Shown piece by piece: positions 36,980 through 48,311 of a stretch of 64,000 nucleotides of DNA. Under the pieces are notes generated by a model. That model searched no databases, was not told the origin of the DNA, and was given only the letters and a program-made list of their open reading frames with translations. Within the stretch, counting starts at the first letter, position 1; each line of letters opens with the position of its first letter. Made by a program: the position numbers and the translations under genes. Source of the DNA: Conoideocrella luteorostrata (lineage: Eukaryota; Ascomycota; Sordariomycetes; Hypocreales; Clavicipitaceae); assembly GCA_032433595.1 (NCBI GenBank), contig JASWJB010000077.1, forward strand, positions 62,001 through 126,000, in the 5' to 3' direction.

Positions 36980-38460
36980 ACTGGTAGTCTGGAGATCGAC
37001 AGGACCCTTCTCCAATGGAAATTCGACGACCGGCTGCCGGCCATCCAATATATATGTACTCGATATCCGGCAAGGGGGTCCCTCCTTTCTCCAACGGTAC
37101 CTTGCTTTGGCTTGTGCCATGCCATGCCATGCCTTCCGATCCATGCTAATCGCAAGCTCGCTCGACTGTCACGCTAGAGCAAGTCGACCTTGTCTACAGC
37201 TCCATGCCCTCTGTGTCCCACAGTGACGCTATCTGGGCAAATAAGTCAAGTTTCCCCACAAGTGGACTCACCTTCACGCTTTACCTTTGCGACGCACCAT
37301 GACAATTTTGGGAACCCGTAGTGACCCTCCTGTTCAACGGCACCAAGCGGCAGTCGTCAAGCCGTCAGGCGTCTAACTAACTCCATACCTGTTCTGGGCA
37401 ACATGTTGTGGGGACCTCCATACACGCCAGCTAAGTCCGCCTTTCCCCGACGTGAGAACATATATTGAAGGGGGTATTTGTCTTAATCATGGATGTAGAA
37501 GTTCGTGGGGGATTATTGGCCGGGGGGAAGACAAGGACTGTCCTGCTTCGGTCTACATCCCAGGTGGTGTAATAAAACTTCTGGTCAGAGTAGTACTGTT
37601 GTAGGAGTTAGTTCGCTGTTTTCTTTTCAAAATAGCCACATGCTATAAGTCGCATGCAGATACCATTGGTTTTCTGAACTCTGTTGCGTATATCGACTAG
37701 AGACTCCCAAGCGTCAACCAGGTCTATGCCACAAGGGCGAGGCGGGTACCTGTATGTTTCACTCCCCACAAACAAAAGGAAACATGCATTAATTAATGCC
37801 ATTGACGCGGGTAGTTGGCAAGTTACGTAGGCACGTAGGGATGGACTGGGGTTTGGGAGCTGAGATTGGTGGATTATCAGCCAGGGCAAATTGGGAGGCA
37901 GTGTATCCCAACTCCACAATCCGCGTTGCTCTGCATAGCCATAGCGTGCGGCATACGATATCATGCACAGCAACAGTTGCATGTTTGCCATAGGGCTGAT
38001 GCGACTGCTCGTAGTGTGGTGTTCTGGTGTTGCGTGGTGCGAGGTCGTTGCGCTGACCAGGATTGGAGAGCTACGGCCAGGCCGACTTTAGGACAGAACG
38101 TGCCTGCAATCTGTGTAGACTCTTTGGGGCCACATCTCCTCTCTGGTTGGTGGAATTGATGACCTTAGCGCACCCCACACGGTAGGACGGATTAGGAAAT
38201 CAGGTGCGAGGCAAAACCTCCAACGGGATCGGCTCCAGACGCCGAGCCCAGATGGCCCCCGAATGACACCAGATGATAGGCTCGTCCATATTAGGATATT
38301 CTTATCCAAGGTTTCAAGGACATGTCAAAATCCCACGGACCCGGGTCACTCTACACGGGACGGGGCATGGCAAGAATAGGGTCCGTTGGCCGCAAGACCG
38401 GGACTCAGATCTTCCCCTTGCCACGGAATGCGGACTGTCCGGACACTGGAACTATTGACC

Positions 38461-38490
38461 TGGGACTGGGACTGGGACTGGGACTGGGAC
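38461..38490 (+). repeat. Hexanucleotide array (TGGGAC)5 with G-quadruplex potential
   Basis: Five exact tandem copies of TGGGAC give five runs of three G separated by three-base loops on the plus strand, matching the classical quadruplex pattern. Directly after it lies CACTCCGTA, one base off the recurring 9-mer. It is intergenic. Confidence 0.8.
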
Positions 38491-39756
38491 ACTCCGTAAA
38501 CTGGCTGGCGATTGCATCAGCTCATCTTAATCCATCGCCCGTGCTGTTCTGGTACGAGCTGCATGTCTACATGCAATGAAACCTGCAACTTTCGGGCGAC
38601 GGATGCTATCCCACCATTTCTGAGTGTAACGCAGTTCCGCCAGTCTTTATTTTCGGCATATGTACAATGTAACCCCGTTTTACTTGCAGGCACACGTGTC
38701 GGGCACCTCAGTGGCAGTTATTCCCAATCATTCGTTCTGGCAGTCGATGTTAGCGAGTGCCTCCGTCCCATTGACTATTGGCAGAGTGGTGATGTAGCAT
38801 CTCGAAGCCTTCCGTTCGTCCTAGCTGCTCCTGGCAATCGAATCGTAATTGCTACTCCAACAGTCTCAGTCAAAAGCTAGTCGTCGGTCACCTGGCTTGC
38901 CCGCTAATTCATTTGTAATCTGCCGTCACAGCTTATGGTCCTAGTTGCTGGCCGGTTCGAGTATGTTTTGACGACGATACCTTGCCACGATGTCTTGCGC
39001 GATCTGCATGGCGGAGCGCGCACATCTCTGCGCGCATGTGCTAAATTTGTCTTTCGCCCTGTCAGTTGGCTGGTCGCGCATCATTGTCCATGGACCTGTC
39101 ATGGTCATGATAGCAGTCTGCTGTAATGGGGCCCAGCTGTGCAGATTGAGGCTGCCGTTTGTCGCATAGTTGCTGTCCGATCGACATCGGCTTTCCAGAA
39201 CTCCGGCCCATTCCAAGATCAGCGCTTGACCCTTTATAGTGGCCAGCTCGTAGCGTCCGGTGTTGGTGGTGTGAATGGGTCATCCGTTAAATTATTGAAC
39301 CGGCGAACTATTAGTTAGTTAGTTCCGCAGCCAACGTAAACCGAATCCTTCTACCAGAGCATGCACACGGGCCGTTCTTAGTCACCAAAGACCCGCAAGT
39401 CAGAAGATAAGCCTGACGGGCATTTCTTGAGTCATGATTTGGTGCCAATTGTGCAGGCGACAAATACATGGCCTCATATGGTATTCCTTGATGCCCGACC
39501 AGCTAGCGCCACTAGATTGTCCCGCGTTAACGGGCTCGGTCAGGGCAGTTGTGGCCGTTGTGTGTGCTACCTGACGCCAGTCAGTGTGGCTAGCAAACAT
39601 CAAGCGCCATTTGGATTGGAGTTATTCCTTAATACAAGATGTTTTCACTCAAATCGTTTCTATTTCTCTGTTGTGTGTACAAGTTCTACTTAAGAGGCAA
39701 GATAATAGCACAGTGCGTTTGTCTAGGGCCATGCCTTCTTAGAGCCTATTGACCAT

Positions 39757-41619
39757 CTATATGTACTTATACGGGTTCATTATGCCCACCTGTGGAGCCA
39801 TTAGCATCAGCCTTACCCGCTCTTGAAAGTAAAATACCGCATGCCTTGTATGACAACGGAAAGTGGGATGTAGAGAAAGAAGGGAGCAAGAAAAAGTCAA
39901 GAATAAGCCTTGAGTAGCTTCTCGGATGTGACTTACTGGGTCGTACAGTGTCTTTATCTGCTTCATTAGACCTATCATGGTCCCACTTCGGCTGTATCCA
40001 ATATAGTTCTTCTTAGCCAGGCCGAGCCCATGCTCAGCACTGATACTGCCTTGTCGTTTTTCGATCCATTCATAGACATATGGCTCCAAAACTTTCTCAA
40101 CCTCTTTATCATATCTTCTTACACAAATGTTAAGGTGGAGGTTTGAATCACCCATGTGGCCATAGCCCAAGACGTCGACAACTGGGTGTTTATCAGTGTC
40201 GCCAAGAAGACCTGCTGCAGAAAGCCTATCCTTGACTTCATGGACAATGGAGTACATGTCTGATAACGGGATGGAGACGTCATACTTGTAGGTCCCACCC
40301 CAATGCCCAATACATTCTGTGATGCCCTCCCGCCAGCTCCACAGATTCTTGATCTGAGAGGCGTCCTGAGCCACCACACCATCTGCAATTACTTCGTTGG
40401 ACATGACGTCTTCCAGAAACTTTTCCAGCTTCTCGTAGTCATGCTCACTGTTCGAGCCACTGGTCTCAACTAGGCAATAGAAAGGGTAATCATTCTCCAA
40501 GGGTTTGTTCCCGCCACGAATCTTGTGCACAAGGCGTTGACTGGTGCCATCCATAAGTTCGAAGGCGGAAAGAATCTCCGAAAGTTGGAGTTTAGCTTCC
40601 CGGAAAGCCTTTTGAGCCTTTTCGTAGGATTCCAGCCCAAACAAAGCCACGTTTATGGCTGGTGAACGCTGGGCACACTGGACTACCAATTTTGTGACAA
40701 TGCCTAATGTTCCCTCTGCTCCGATGAACAGCTGCTTCAGATCGTAGCCGGTGTTGTTCTTGCGCAGCGTACACATGTCGTTCATCACGGTCCCATCTGG
40801 CAAGACGGCCTCCATGCCCAGAACACTCCCATGAAGACTGCCGTAGCGGAGAAGCCGCAAGCCTCCAGCATTTGTGGAAACATTGCCACCAACGTGGCAT
40901 GAACCCTTGGCCCCCAAATCTAAGGGGAAGATGTAACCCTTTTCCGCAACATATTGATCAGCTACTTCCAGGATGCACCCTGCGTCTAGCACAAGTGAAC
41001 CACTCATCTCGTCGAAGGAATGGATTGTGTTCATCCTGCCCATACTGATGACAATCTCGTCAAAGACCGGTATGGAGCCACCCACTAATCCGGTATTGCC
41101 ACCCTGGGGTACAACGGCAAGCTTGTTCTCATTGCAATACCGCAGAATCTTGCTGACATCCTCGGTTGATCCTGGCTTCAGTACCAGACGACATTGCCCC
41201 TTGTACTTGTGCATCCAGTCCTCATTGAAAGGCTCCAAGTCAGCGTCAGCATTGGCGTTCACCCCGTCAATGACTGCCGAATCTTGCCCCAGCAGCTCCT
41301 TGAAAAAGGCGACATGCTCAGGCGTAAGCTTGGCAAACCTGGGATCTCGTGTCAAGCTAGGATATGTATCAGTAGTGAGCTTGGCTGCCCGGTTGGCCGA
41401 CGAGCTAGAAAATGGCCGTGACAACCTCGGAGCCGATGTCACTACGGGGCAGGAGATCGGTAAGGCTGACGAGGAGGAGCGACTGATTGCTGCCGTTGGG
41501 AGACGAGTTGCCGTCTTGGGAAGTCCACGAATAGCCGCTGGTGCCACGAGAGCGTGAGCCGACACGCGGCTACAATCCCCCTGGGCAACCTGGCGGAGGA
41601 GCGTTGAGCGCGCTGCCAT
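39757..41619 (-). CDS. Mitochondrial FAD-linked D-2-hydroxyacid dehydrogenase (D2HGDH/Dld type)
   Basis: Two exons, 39937-41619 and 39757-39789, give 571 residues. The last 33-nt exon adds VGIMNPYKYI, the conserved C-terminus of this family, so the intron is well supported. The N-terminal 80 residues are Arg/Ser/Ala-rich without acidic residues, consistent with a mitochondrial targeting peptide. The FAD-binding block PQGGNTGLVGGS lies at about 171-182, followed by KGSCHVGGNVSTNAGG and GTLGIVTKL; the C-terminal oxidase domain has GHMGDSNLHLN and SAEHGLG. The enzyme oxidises D-2-hydroxyglutarate or D-lactate and passes electrons to the respiratory chain; sequence alone does not separate the two. 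The ATG at 41619 is preferred, since the frame upstream begins only with TTG. Confidence 0.92.
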   Translation of the reverse strand: MAARSTLLRQVAQGDCSRVSAHALVAPAAIRGLPKTATRLPTAAISRSSSSALPISCPVVTSAPRLSRPFSSSSANRAAKLTTDTYPSLTRDPRFAKLTPEHVAFFKELLGQDSAVIDGVNANADADLEPFNEDWMHKYKGQCRLVLKPGSTEDVSKILRYCNENKLAVVPQGGNTGLVGGSIPVFDEIVISMGRMNTIHSFDEMSGSLVLDAGCILEVADQYVAEKGYIFPLDLGAKGSCHVGGNVSTNAGGLRLLRYGSLHGSVLGMEAVLPDGTVMNDMCTLRKNNTGYDLKQLFIGAEGTLGIVTKLVVQCAQRSPAINVALFGLESYEKAQKAFREAKLQLSEILSAFELMDGTSQRLVHKIRGGNKPLENDYPFYCLVETSGSNSEHDYEKLEKFLEDVMSNEVIADGVVAQDASQIKNLWSWREGITECIGHWGGTYKYDVSIPLSDMYSIVHEVKDRLSAAGLLGDTDKHPVVDVLGYGHMGDSNLHLNICVRRYDKEVEKVLEPYVYEWIEKRQGSISAEHGLGLAKKNYIGYSRSGTMIGLMKQIKTLYDPVSHIREATQGLFLTFSCSLLSLHPTFRCHTRHAVFYFQERVRLMLMAPQVGIMNPYKYI

Positions 41620-43287
41620 GGCTGCGTACGCTGAGTGGTCGGCCGGTGAGGTAATGAACTGCGAAGCCAGTCGGGCGGATAAAAAAGGGCCGAGCAAACG
41701 ACGGCTGGAGCTAGAAAGAAGGGTCAAAGGTGCCAGAGGTGCCAGAGGTGCCAGAAGTTCCAAAAGTACCAAACAAGAGCAAAGGGAGCCAAGAGGGCCA
41801 GAAACGTGACGCGGTGGCAAGGGATAGGGCAGCTGCCGGGGAGGACGGTACGAGACCCAGAGCTACTTAGGATGCATGCGCCTGCTCACTTTCCAATCTA
41901 TTCTCGGCACGTAATAATGCCACCGACCGAAGCAATCAGAATACGACCAAATGAACGCTCAACTGTGCTGAGCTTTTTTTGTTTTATTTTGGCCGGAACA
42001 TCCATCAAAAAGGTCGGCAGTGGGTCCGGGTCTACAATAACCTCCGAACCCGGAGAGCTCGTTTTCGTCGTATGAAACTCCATTGTTTTCTTGACTGCTG
42101 CTGCGTACTTTTCCGACAACCATCACAAGTATCGGATTCTACAGAAATATGGGATTCGTAAGCCCGCACAACCGGCCTCGCACGACGTTATCTGATGGCC
42201 ATTGAGGTTTGCCGACGGATTTAGTTAAGTTTTCTCGCCCACAGTGCAGACGAACGTCATGGACAAAGGGCTAAGAAACCCACGTGTCTCCATCAAATTA
42301 CATGTAACTAACAAATATTTTACATACATACTCCGTCCCCCGTACGAGCATACTAAGCATACCTACCTACACAGGCGGCGGTGGTACAGCATGAACCCAC
42401 ATTCTCCCACATGGAGAGAACCATGCTGTGATCAATGGTACTAGCCTACCAGGGACACTTACACAATGATGGCGAGTACCGAGTAGTTGGGCAGGGCAGG
42501 CTGTGGGCTCCGTATATGCAAATGAGTGGCGCCTGGTGACATGCGGGTAAGCTATATCCTTGCTTGAACGTAGACTTGGGTACGTAGGAAGTCAACTAGT
42601 TACTCCGTACTCCGTAGTTAGTTTCTTACTAGATTGAATTCGAAGCGGCATCTACTTGAGCACTTGACGGGCGAAATGAAATTGATAGGAGGTTGCGTAG
42701 ATACAAGATGCGCCGAGAGCTGAATCCGCTAAACAAATTGAGCATCCCGTTCGAAGAGGAGTTTACAAGTGCAGGATCCGGCTCGGTCATGGCCGAGTTT
42801 TGGCCCCTTCCTCTCTTCAGAGTGATCTCAGCATCATCACTTTGTATCAACTCAATACGAGTCCCAAATTTGGGGAATTGGGGTAGGTAGACCACTTGAA
42901 GGTTTGCAGCGTTGCTTTCGGCTATTCATGTGCGTCGGTGGACCGGCAATCTGCCCGTAGTTTGCCGGTCCACCATTTGCCTCAATTCATTCCTCGTCAA
43001 CCCGGAACCAATAAGCAATTCCATAGGCCCGTGCACTGGGGTTACAGTCTTGACTTCGCACTTGCTCTCCCAAAATGGAAGTAGTTTCGTCTGTTATGAT
43101 CTATTCTACGGAGTGCTCGAGCCCAAAAACTGCCGACAACCAACCAGACCCCGGCAACGCCAACAAGAGAGTGCCCGTCCATCCATGCAATAGTATCAGC
43201 GTTCGGAGAGCTAAATAAAAAATGCTATTAATATACAAAAATTGCCACTGAAGAGTTTAATTACTATGTGTACGTCACGTCTCCCCA
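41620..43287. other. Intergenic region
   Basis: Upstream of the dehydrogenase and 3' of alpha-actinin. It contains three tandem copies of a 9-bp unit GAGGTGCCA-like near 41728-41754, and overlapping TACTCCGTA copies at 42601-42616. Other close matches to the 9-mer lie near 42329 and 43107. No gene recognised. Confidence 0.4.
42601..42616. repeat. Two overlapping copies of TACTCCGTA
   Basis: The sequence TACTCCGTACTCCGTA contains the recurring 9-mer twice, offset by seven bases. See the palindrome at 23682-23697 for the related inverted arrangement. Confidence 0.8.
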
Positions 43288-46032
43288 TCAGGCATCCATG
43301 CCGTTCATTTTGTCCCCTTTCCGCGAATTGGTGTCGCCGACATTGGTCCGGTCCTGCAGGACGTCGTGTGGTACATCATCTCGGTTCTCTTCAATGTCAA
43401 TCATCTTCTCCATGAAGGAGATGTAATCATATTGTGGTTGTCCACGGTCTTGTGACATGTCTGGCCCTTTATGCGAGGGCATGATTTCGACCAGCTTGTC
43501 AATGACTTCGTCCGGTACCAGACTATGCCGTAGGTCCATCTCTGTGACATATGGTTTGCCGTCGGCAACTTCGCGGAATGACTGGAACACTTGTTCCGCT
43601 GTGTTTTGATCCTCGGTAACGTCCACCATGAATCGAATGAACTGCTCAAAGGTTACCTCGTCGCGCCCATTGGACGTCTCCATAAAGTAGTCATGCATCT
43701 CATCTTCAGAGAAGACCAGTCCAAGTGAAGCAAGGGCAGCGCCAAACTCCAGCTCATGCAGCGAATTCGAATCGTCTCTGTCAAAGTGCCGAAACACACT
43801 TTCAAACTCCTCCAGCTGAATGGGGGTGAGGTTGGTCATGTTTCGAGCCACCATTTGGTTCTCCAAAAAGGCCGACTTCTTTTGTACCGATGATTTTACA
43901 AGTCCCAGCTCGTATGCTAATTCATCATAAGTATACGTTGTAAAGTCGTTCTCCTCAATATTCGCCTCGTAGCATTTTGCATCGACAGCCTCTATCGCTT
44001 CCAGAAATTGGTCCATCGGTGCCAAGCTGTTGCTGATCTGCTTGGCATGATGCCATTGGTCCTCTACATCGCCATCAAGGCTAGAAATAGCTACTTGTAT
44101 CGTATTTAGAGCCTTTGCAAAGTGATTAGCTTTTTCAGCAAACAACTTGCGAAGTGCGTTTTTGATGCTATACGGGTTGTTAGTTTTGGTTGACGCTATA
44201 ATGAACACATAAGAACCCCAGGGCACGATGCACTTACTCGCGAATCGTCTCGTTGATCAACTGTGCCCGCGTCATTTCTGTCTTTGTCAAAGTTTTCCAT
44301 TCCAGATCCAGCGTCTCCAGGTTCAATTCAGCAGGCGGATCGTACGGCCGCAATCGATAGGTTCCAAGCTTTGTTTTGATATTGCCGAGTAGCGTAGCGA
44401 GATCACTCTTCTCAGCAACCCATACTCGTTTTTGGCCTCTCTTGTAGCCGGCAAAGTCCTTGGCCTGGGCCTTTGCATCAGCATATGTTCCCTCAAACTT
44501 GGCTAGCTTCCACTCCTTCACCTGGAGTCGCAAGGCTTCCAGAAGCTTCTTCATTCTTTTCTCATAGGCGCTTTGCATTTCCCAAGCGCCCTGCATATTA
44601 TTGACAAATTTTTCCACCCGTCTACCAGCATTCTCGACTTTTTCCATTTGAGAAAAAGCATGGAACCAGTAGGCGATGTAGGTCATCAAACTCCGCTCAT
44701 CAGGTTTAGCTACGTCACACACGTCTTCGACATCCAAAAGCCGTGGAATGCCGATTTCCTCGTTTGCGATGTCAAACGCAAGCTGCATATTTCCACGGTG
44801 ATCAGACTTATCCAGCGAATCAAAGTCAATCAAATCGGGTCGGTGAATATCGAGCAACGCGCAAAAAGCAAGTCCGTCGTTCCAACTTGCACTGAAGTCT
44901 CGTACTTCAACTTCGTCATAACAAGCAGTCTTTCGTTGACACCATAGTAGGAGTCCTTCCTTGGCCGACATACCCTCTTCATTGATGTCGCTGATGGTAA
45001 ATCGAAGAATCAGAGTCCAGATAAGCCCGAGAATAATCTTGCGGTTACCATCGACGATGTCCTCAGCACCAATATTTGTCATTTGAATACCTCTGCTTTT
45101 AATAAACAGCAGCGCAAGATTGGCATTCTCGAACTTTTGTACTCGTAACTTTGGTTTCGAGGCATATCGGCCAAGGGATTCGTTTGAAAGTGATTCGAGG
45201 AGATGGATAAGCATGACCTAATATGTGGAATTTAGCTTCACATCGAATTTGGGTTTGGCAAAGGCCAAACAAGAGAGAAGGATGCCGACTTACACCATCA
45301 CTGAAGTCGCTAACAAGATCCTTGACCTCAAGGTCTCTTGATACCAGTTTTGTATTTAACCTGCATTGCACAATCTCCTGGTAAGCCAATAGCTCTTTTC
45401 GTCTGTAATTTTCCCGTCCAAGTAACGGGCAGCCTCGGCGTATAGCAGCCTGCAACATACCATTTTGTAAAAGTCTTTTGTTGGACATTAATCCATCTTT
45501 GTTGTTCTAAAGTCGACATCTTGGCCAAATTGAGCTCGTTCGCAGGCTCCAACGCAGCAAGAGCGTCAGCGGTGCTATTATTGCTCGATGATCGTGATCG
45601 ATGATTCCAATGCTTCTTTGAAGATTTTATGTGCTTTGAATCCGTGCCTGTTAGTGGCCCGTCACCTCTTGACCGCTGCAGACGTGCAGCATGCAGCTGC
45701 TCCCTATTCCGCCTACTCCGCCTGGCGGGGAGAGAGGACCGCGCTGGAGGCAAACGACGGGGGTTGACGGGGACAGTATGGCTACAATCACACTCAGTGA
45801 CACTTGAGACTGTAGATATAGTTGACAATGTCGAGGACCTGGGCGATGTTGATGCTTGGGATGATATGTCATGGGCAATGCTGTCGTGGGGAAGGCCCCC
45901 GTTAAAGTGGCTGCATTCTTGTAAACAAAATTTGGTGCTCTGGCCAGCACATTCCAGGTTGCCGGGCGGCGGTGATGTGCTCCGCTGGGCAGTGACATTG
46001 CCGCCAGAAGCACCTGGAGCCGGCGCTGCCAT
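43288..46032 (-). CDS. Alpha-actinin (F-actin cross-linker)
   Basis: Four exons (45461-46032, 45294-45360, 44238-45217, 43288-44167) give 832 residues. Splices rebuild KTFTKWLNTKLVSRDLEVK and TIRDIKNALRKLF. After a Ser/Pro/Arg-rich N-terminal extension of about 175 residues come two calponin-homology domains (about 180-290 and 320-425), including SKPKLRVQKFENANLALLF and GAEDIVDGNRKIILGLIW, then helical spectrin-like repeats. The C-terminal EF-hand region begins near residue 655 with FRHFDRDDSNSLHELEF, in which the calcium loop is well preserved. Alpha-actinin bundles actin at the cytokinetic ring and septum in fungi. Fission yeast Ain1 is much shorter (about 620) because it lacks the N-terminal extension; an internal Met near residue 171 could give a form close to that length. 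Confidence 0.92.
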
Positions 46033-47380
46033 TGGACAGTACTGAGATTATCGACGGGTTTTAGTGGCTGCAGAACGTTATAGCTCCCCACTTGGGCTCA
46101 TCCAGACCCTTGAAGCTTGATTTGCCCTCGTGTTATTTCCCTCCCCGCTTTCGCAGGAGGCGTATTTGGTCTTATGTCTGTGAAGTTTTTAGTTGTTGTT
46201 ATTGTTGTTGTTCTTGCGCATACACCTGGAGACGCCTAGATTGTAGGGAGTATGCTCTTAGGACAGATACGAGGCGGTCCCGGAGTAAGGTTGGATCAAC
46301 GAATGCACACGACTGCCGATCGGGTTAGAACGTGTCTGCAAATATCATGTCGATCCCGTTAAAGGCAGCTGATGATAATGGTCATTAAGAGAACGATTCT
46401 CTGTATATTTTGAAAGTTGGCAGCCATTGGCGATGGTTCGTGTTTTGTATCTTTGTCGCGTAAATGGATTGCATTACTTTGCACTCCCATTGCCTCAATG
46501 GCGGGGTGCCAATCAGTATCAGGATCAAAGCCAGGTTCATGTTTATGCGCATCAAACTGACAGTCCTGACCCTTTGGGTTGCCTCCTGTGCCCAGTTTTG
46601 GAGTCGCCTATCGTGTTAACTTGGAGATTCATGCCATCTATTTTTCGTCCAGTGATATGGTGGCATCCTGGATCTGTAACATGACTAGGCCGGCTCTGTT
46701 TGTATCTGAAACCAATCGTCCCAAAAGATCGATAGCCCCCAGTTCTATATGCTCATATTTTGGCCCGTATTGACTGCGCCATGATCGGCATCAACTCTAG
46801 AGAAAGGGGGGGGGAAGGAGGGGGAGGGGTTGATTATGCGTAAAGCCCTAGTTTACGTCTCCTTTACTGGCAACTTCATTGAATATTTGGGTGGTGTGGC
46901 AAGCTGTGTTGAGGCTCCACGCATCGTGCAGTTTCGAAAAGACACTATGATCATCCTAACCTGAGGTGCCTTAGTTAACCTCCCTTCTCTAGATAACGCA
47001 ACGTCTACGTCGTTTGATACGTGTTTCAAAGATGTACTATTTCTCTGCTGTCCAATCAGGTATCTAATAAGATGCTGAATAGGGGTAATGAAGATAGCCT
47101 GCATTGTCCTACCCGGGTACTTGGGACGACAACGAGTTCAACATATTATCGCCTTTTGTCCAGTTTTAGTAACTATCTCATGAGGGGTTATTTGATTATA
47201 ATATAAAAAAAAGCGCCAATCATAAAATAATACCGATACATCTTGCGTTGAGGTTTCATGGCCACGAACTATTTGTGTAGGTAAGGAGCGGATTGCTAGT
47301 AATGTGGTATATATTTTACCGATACATCATCTATTGAACATGATTATCTTACAAACTCGCTAAACTGGAGCAGTTGCCAC
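46033..47380. other. Intergenic region
   Basis: Upstream of alpha-actinin and 3' of bL19m. Includes a G-rich run near 46804-46830 and small GTT repeats near 46192-46212. No gene recognised. Confidence 0.35.
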
Positions 47381-48095
47381 TCATTTCCGGACCTTCTTTC
47401 CAACCGGTTGTTTCGACTTTGACCGCAACGCATATCTCTCCTTCTTCCACGCTGATACAAGATGGTCCACACTTCCCATATCGTGCTTGGGCTGGCGCAT
47501 GTACGTCAACCGGGCTCTTCTAGCTCTCTTCGGCCGGCGGTAGATAATATCAATGCCTGTCACAGTAGGGCTGTAGATTTTGAACCACGTCTCCACGCTG
47601 GTCTTCATCATTTGGCCTCGTAGAAGGATGGCGGTATCGGCACCACGTCGACGGATCTGGATGAAAACCCCCGAGAAAGGTTCGCCAGCCTTCGTGGTTG
47701 CCATGAGGACGTCGCCGACTTTGGCGCTATCGGCGTGGTCCTTCGAAAACAGGCGTGTCCTGGCACCCGTCGGGTCTAACTGAGCAATTTGCTGCTGGCG
47801 TAGGATAGGCATTGGGTCGGGGTGTGTCGATCGAACAGACTGAACTTGAGGCCATACTTGGAATTTTTCGACCTTTGCATGAGCCGCTCCTGTTAAACAT
47901 TATTAGCATTTGTAGTTGCGCGGCAGGACCCAGACATGTCGTACTCTGCCTTTCGGTGATGACACTTTTGGTCGATGAATGATGAACTTCACTGTTTGTG
48001 GCTAGGCTGCGCTGCGCCGTCCTCTGCTGTCTTGCCTGTCGAAAGACTGCTTTGAGACAGCCCATTGGCCGCCTCGCAGGTGCAAAGTTCATCAT
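47381..48095 (-). CDS. Mitochondrial ribosomal protein bL19m
   Basis: Two exons, 47945-48095 and 47381-47889, give 219 residues. The 55-nt intron (GTACGA donor, GCTAAT branch, AACAG acceptor) joins ITERQ to RAAHAKVEKFQVWPQ. The N-terminus, MMNFAPARRPMGCLKAVFRQ, is basic and free of acids, like a mitochondrial presequence. The body carries bL19 features: VGDVLMATT, FSGVFIQIRRRGADTAILLR, and SPTVTGIDIIYRRPKRARRA. bL19 is a large-subunit protein near the inter-subunit bridge. The frame is open upstream to an ATG at 48293, but that extension runs into the neighbouring gene's leader and lacks presequence character. Divergent from another mitochondrial-type gene by 216 bp. Confidence 0.88.
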
Positions 48096-48311
48096 GGCTG
48101 GTGACGAACGTTGAATCAGCGTTTTTTTGGCATAGGAAGGCGACGGAAAGTCCAAGGTCGCAAAAGCTCCATCACAATGCTCTCCATCAAAACCCCTGAT
48201 TGGCCCGGCACACCCTTTTCTCTGACCCACTTCTTGCGACCACGCCAACTTCGGAGACCTGCAATCTACACCAAAAAGTTTCGGCCACCGCATACAACAT
48301 CATATTCAACA
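48096..48311. promoter_or_regulatory. Short bidirectional promoter of two mitochondrial-type genes
   Basis: Only 216 bp separate the start codons of bL19m (minus) and a presequence-bearing protein (plus). Both promoters must lie here or overlap the genes. No specific factor site is recognised. Confidence 0.5.

Larger units (their letters stand above)
36723..39756. other. Gene-poor interval of 3.0 kb
   Basis: Upstream of the Zn2Cys6 gene and 3' of the dehydrogenase. No gene recognised; a 127-residue ATG-led minus-strand frame (37608-37991) has no family features. It contains an AAAT microsatellite (36961-36979), a GGGACT-type hexamer array (38461-38490) and one near match to the recurring 9-mer at about 38491. 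Confidence 0.4.

Noticed and set aside
37608..37991. 127-residue minus-strand open frame
   Set aside because: ATG-led but without family features, signal peptide or conserved motif. Kept as non-coding for lack of support.
48096..48293. Upstream ATG extension of bL19m to 48293
   Set aside because: The added 66 residues contain acidic and glycine-rich sequence unlike a presequence and would cover the divergent promoter.
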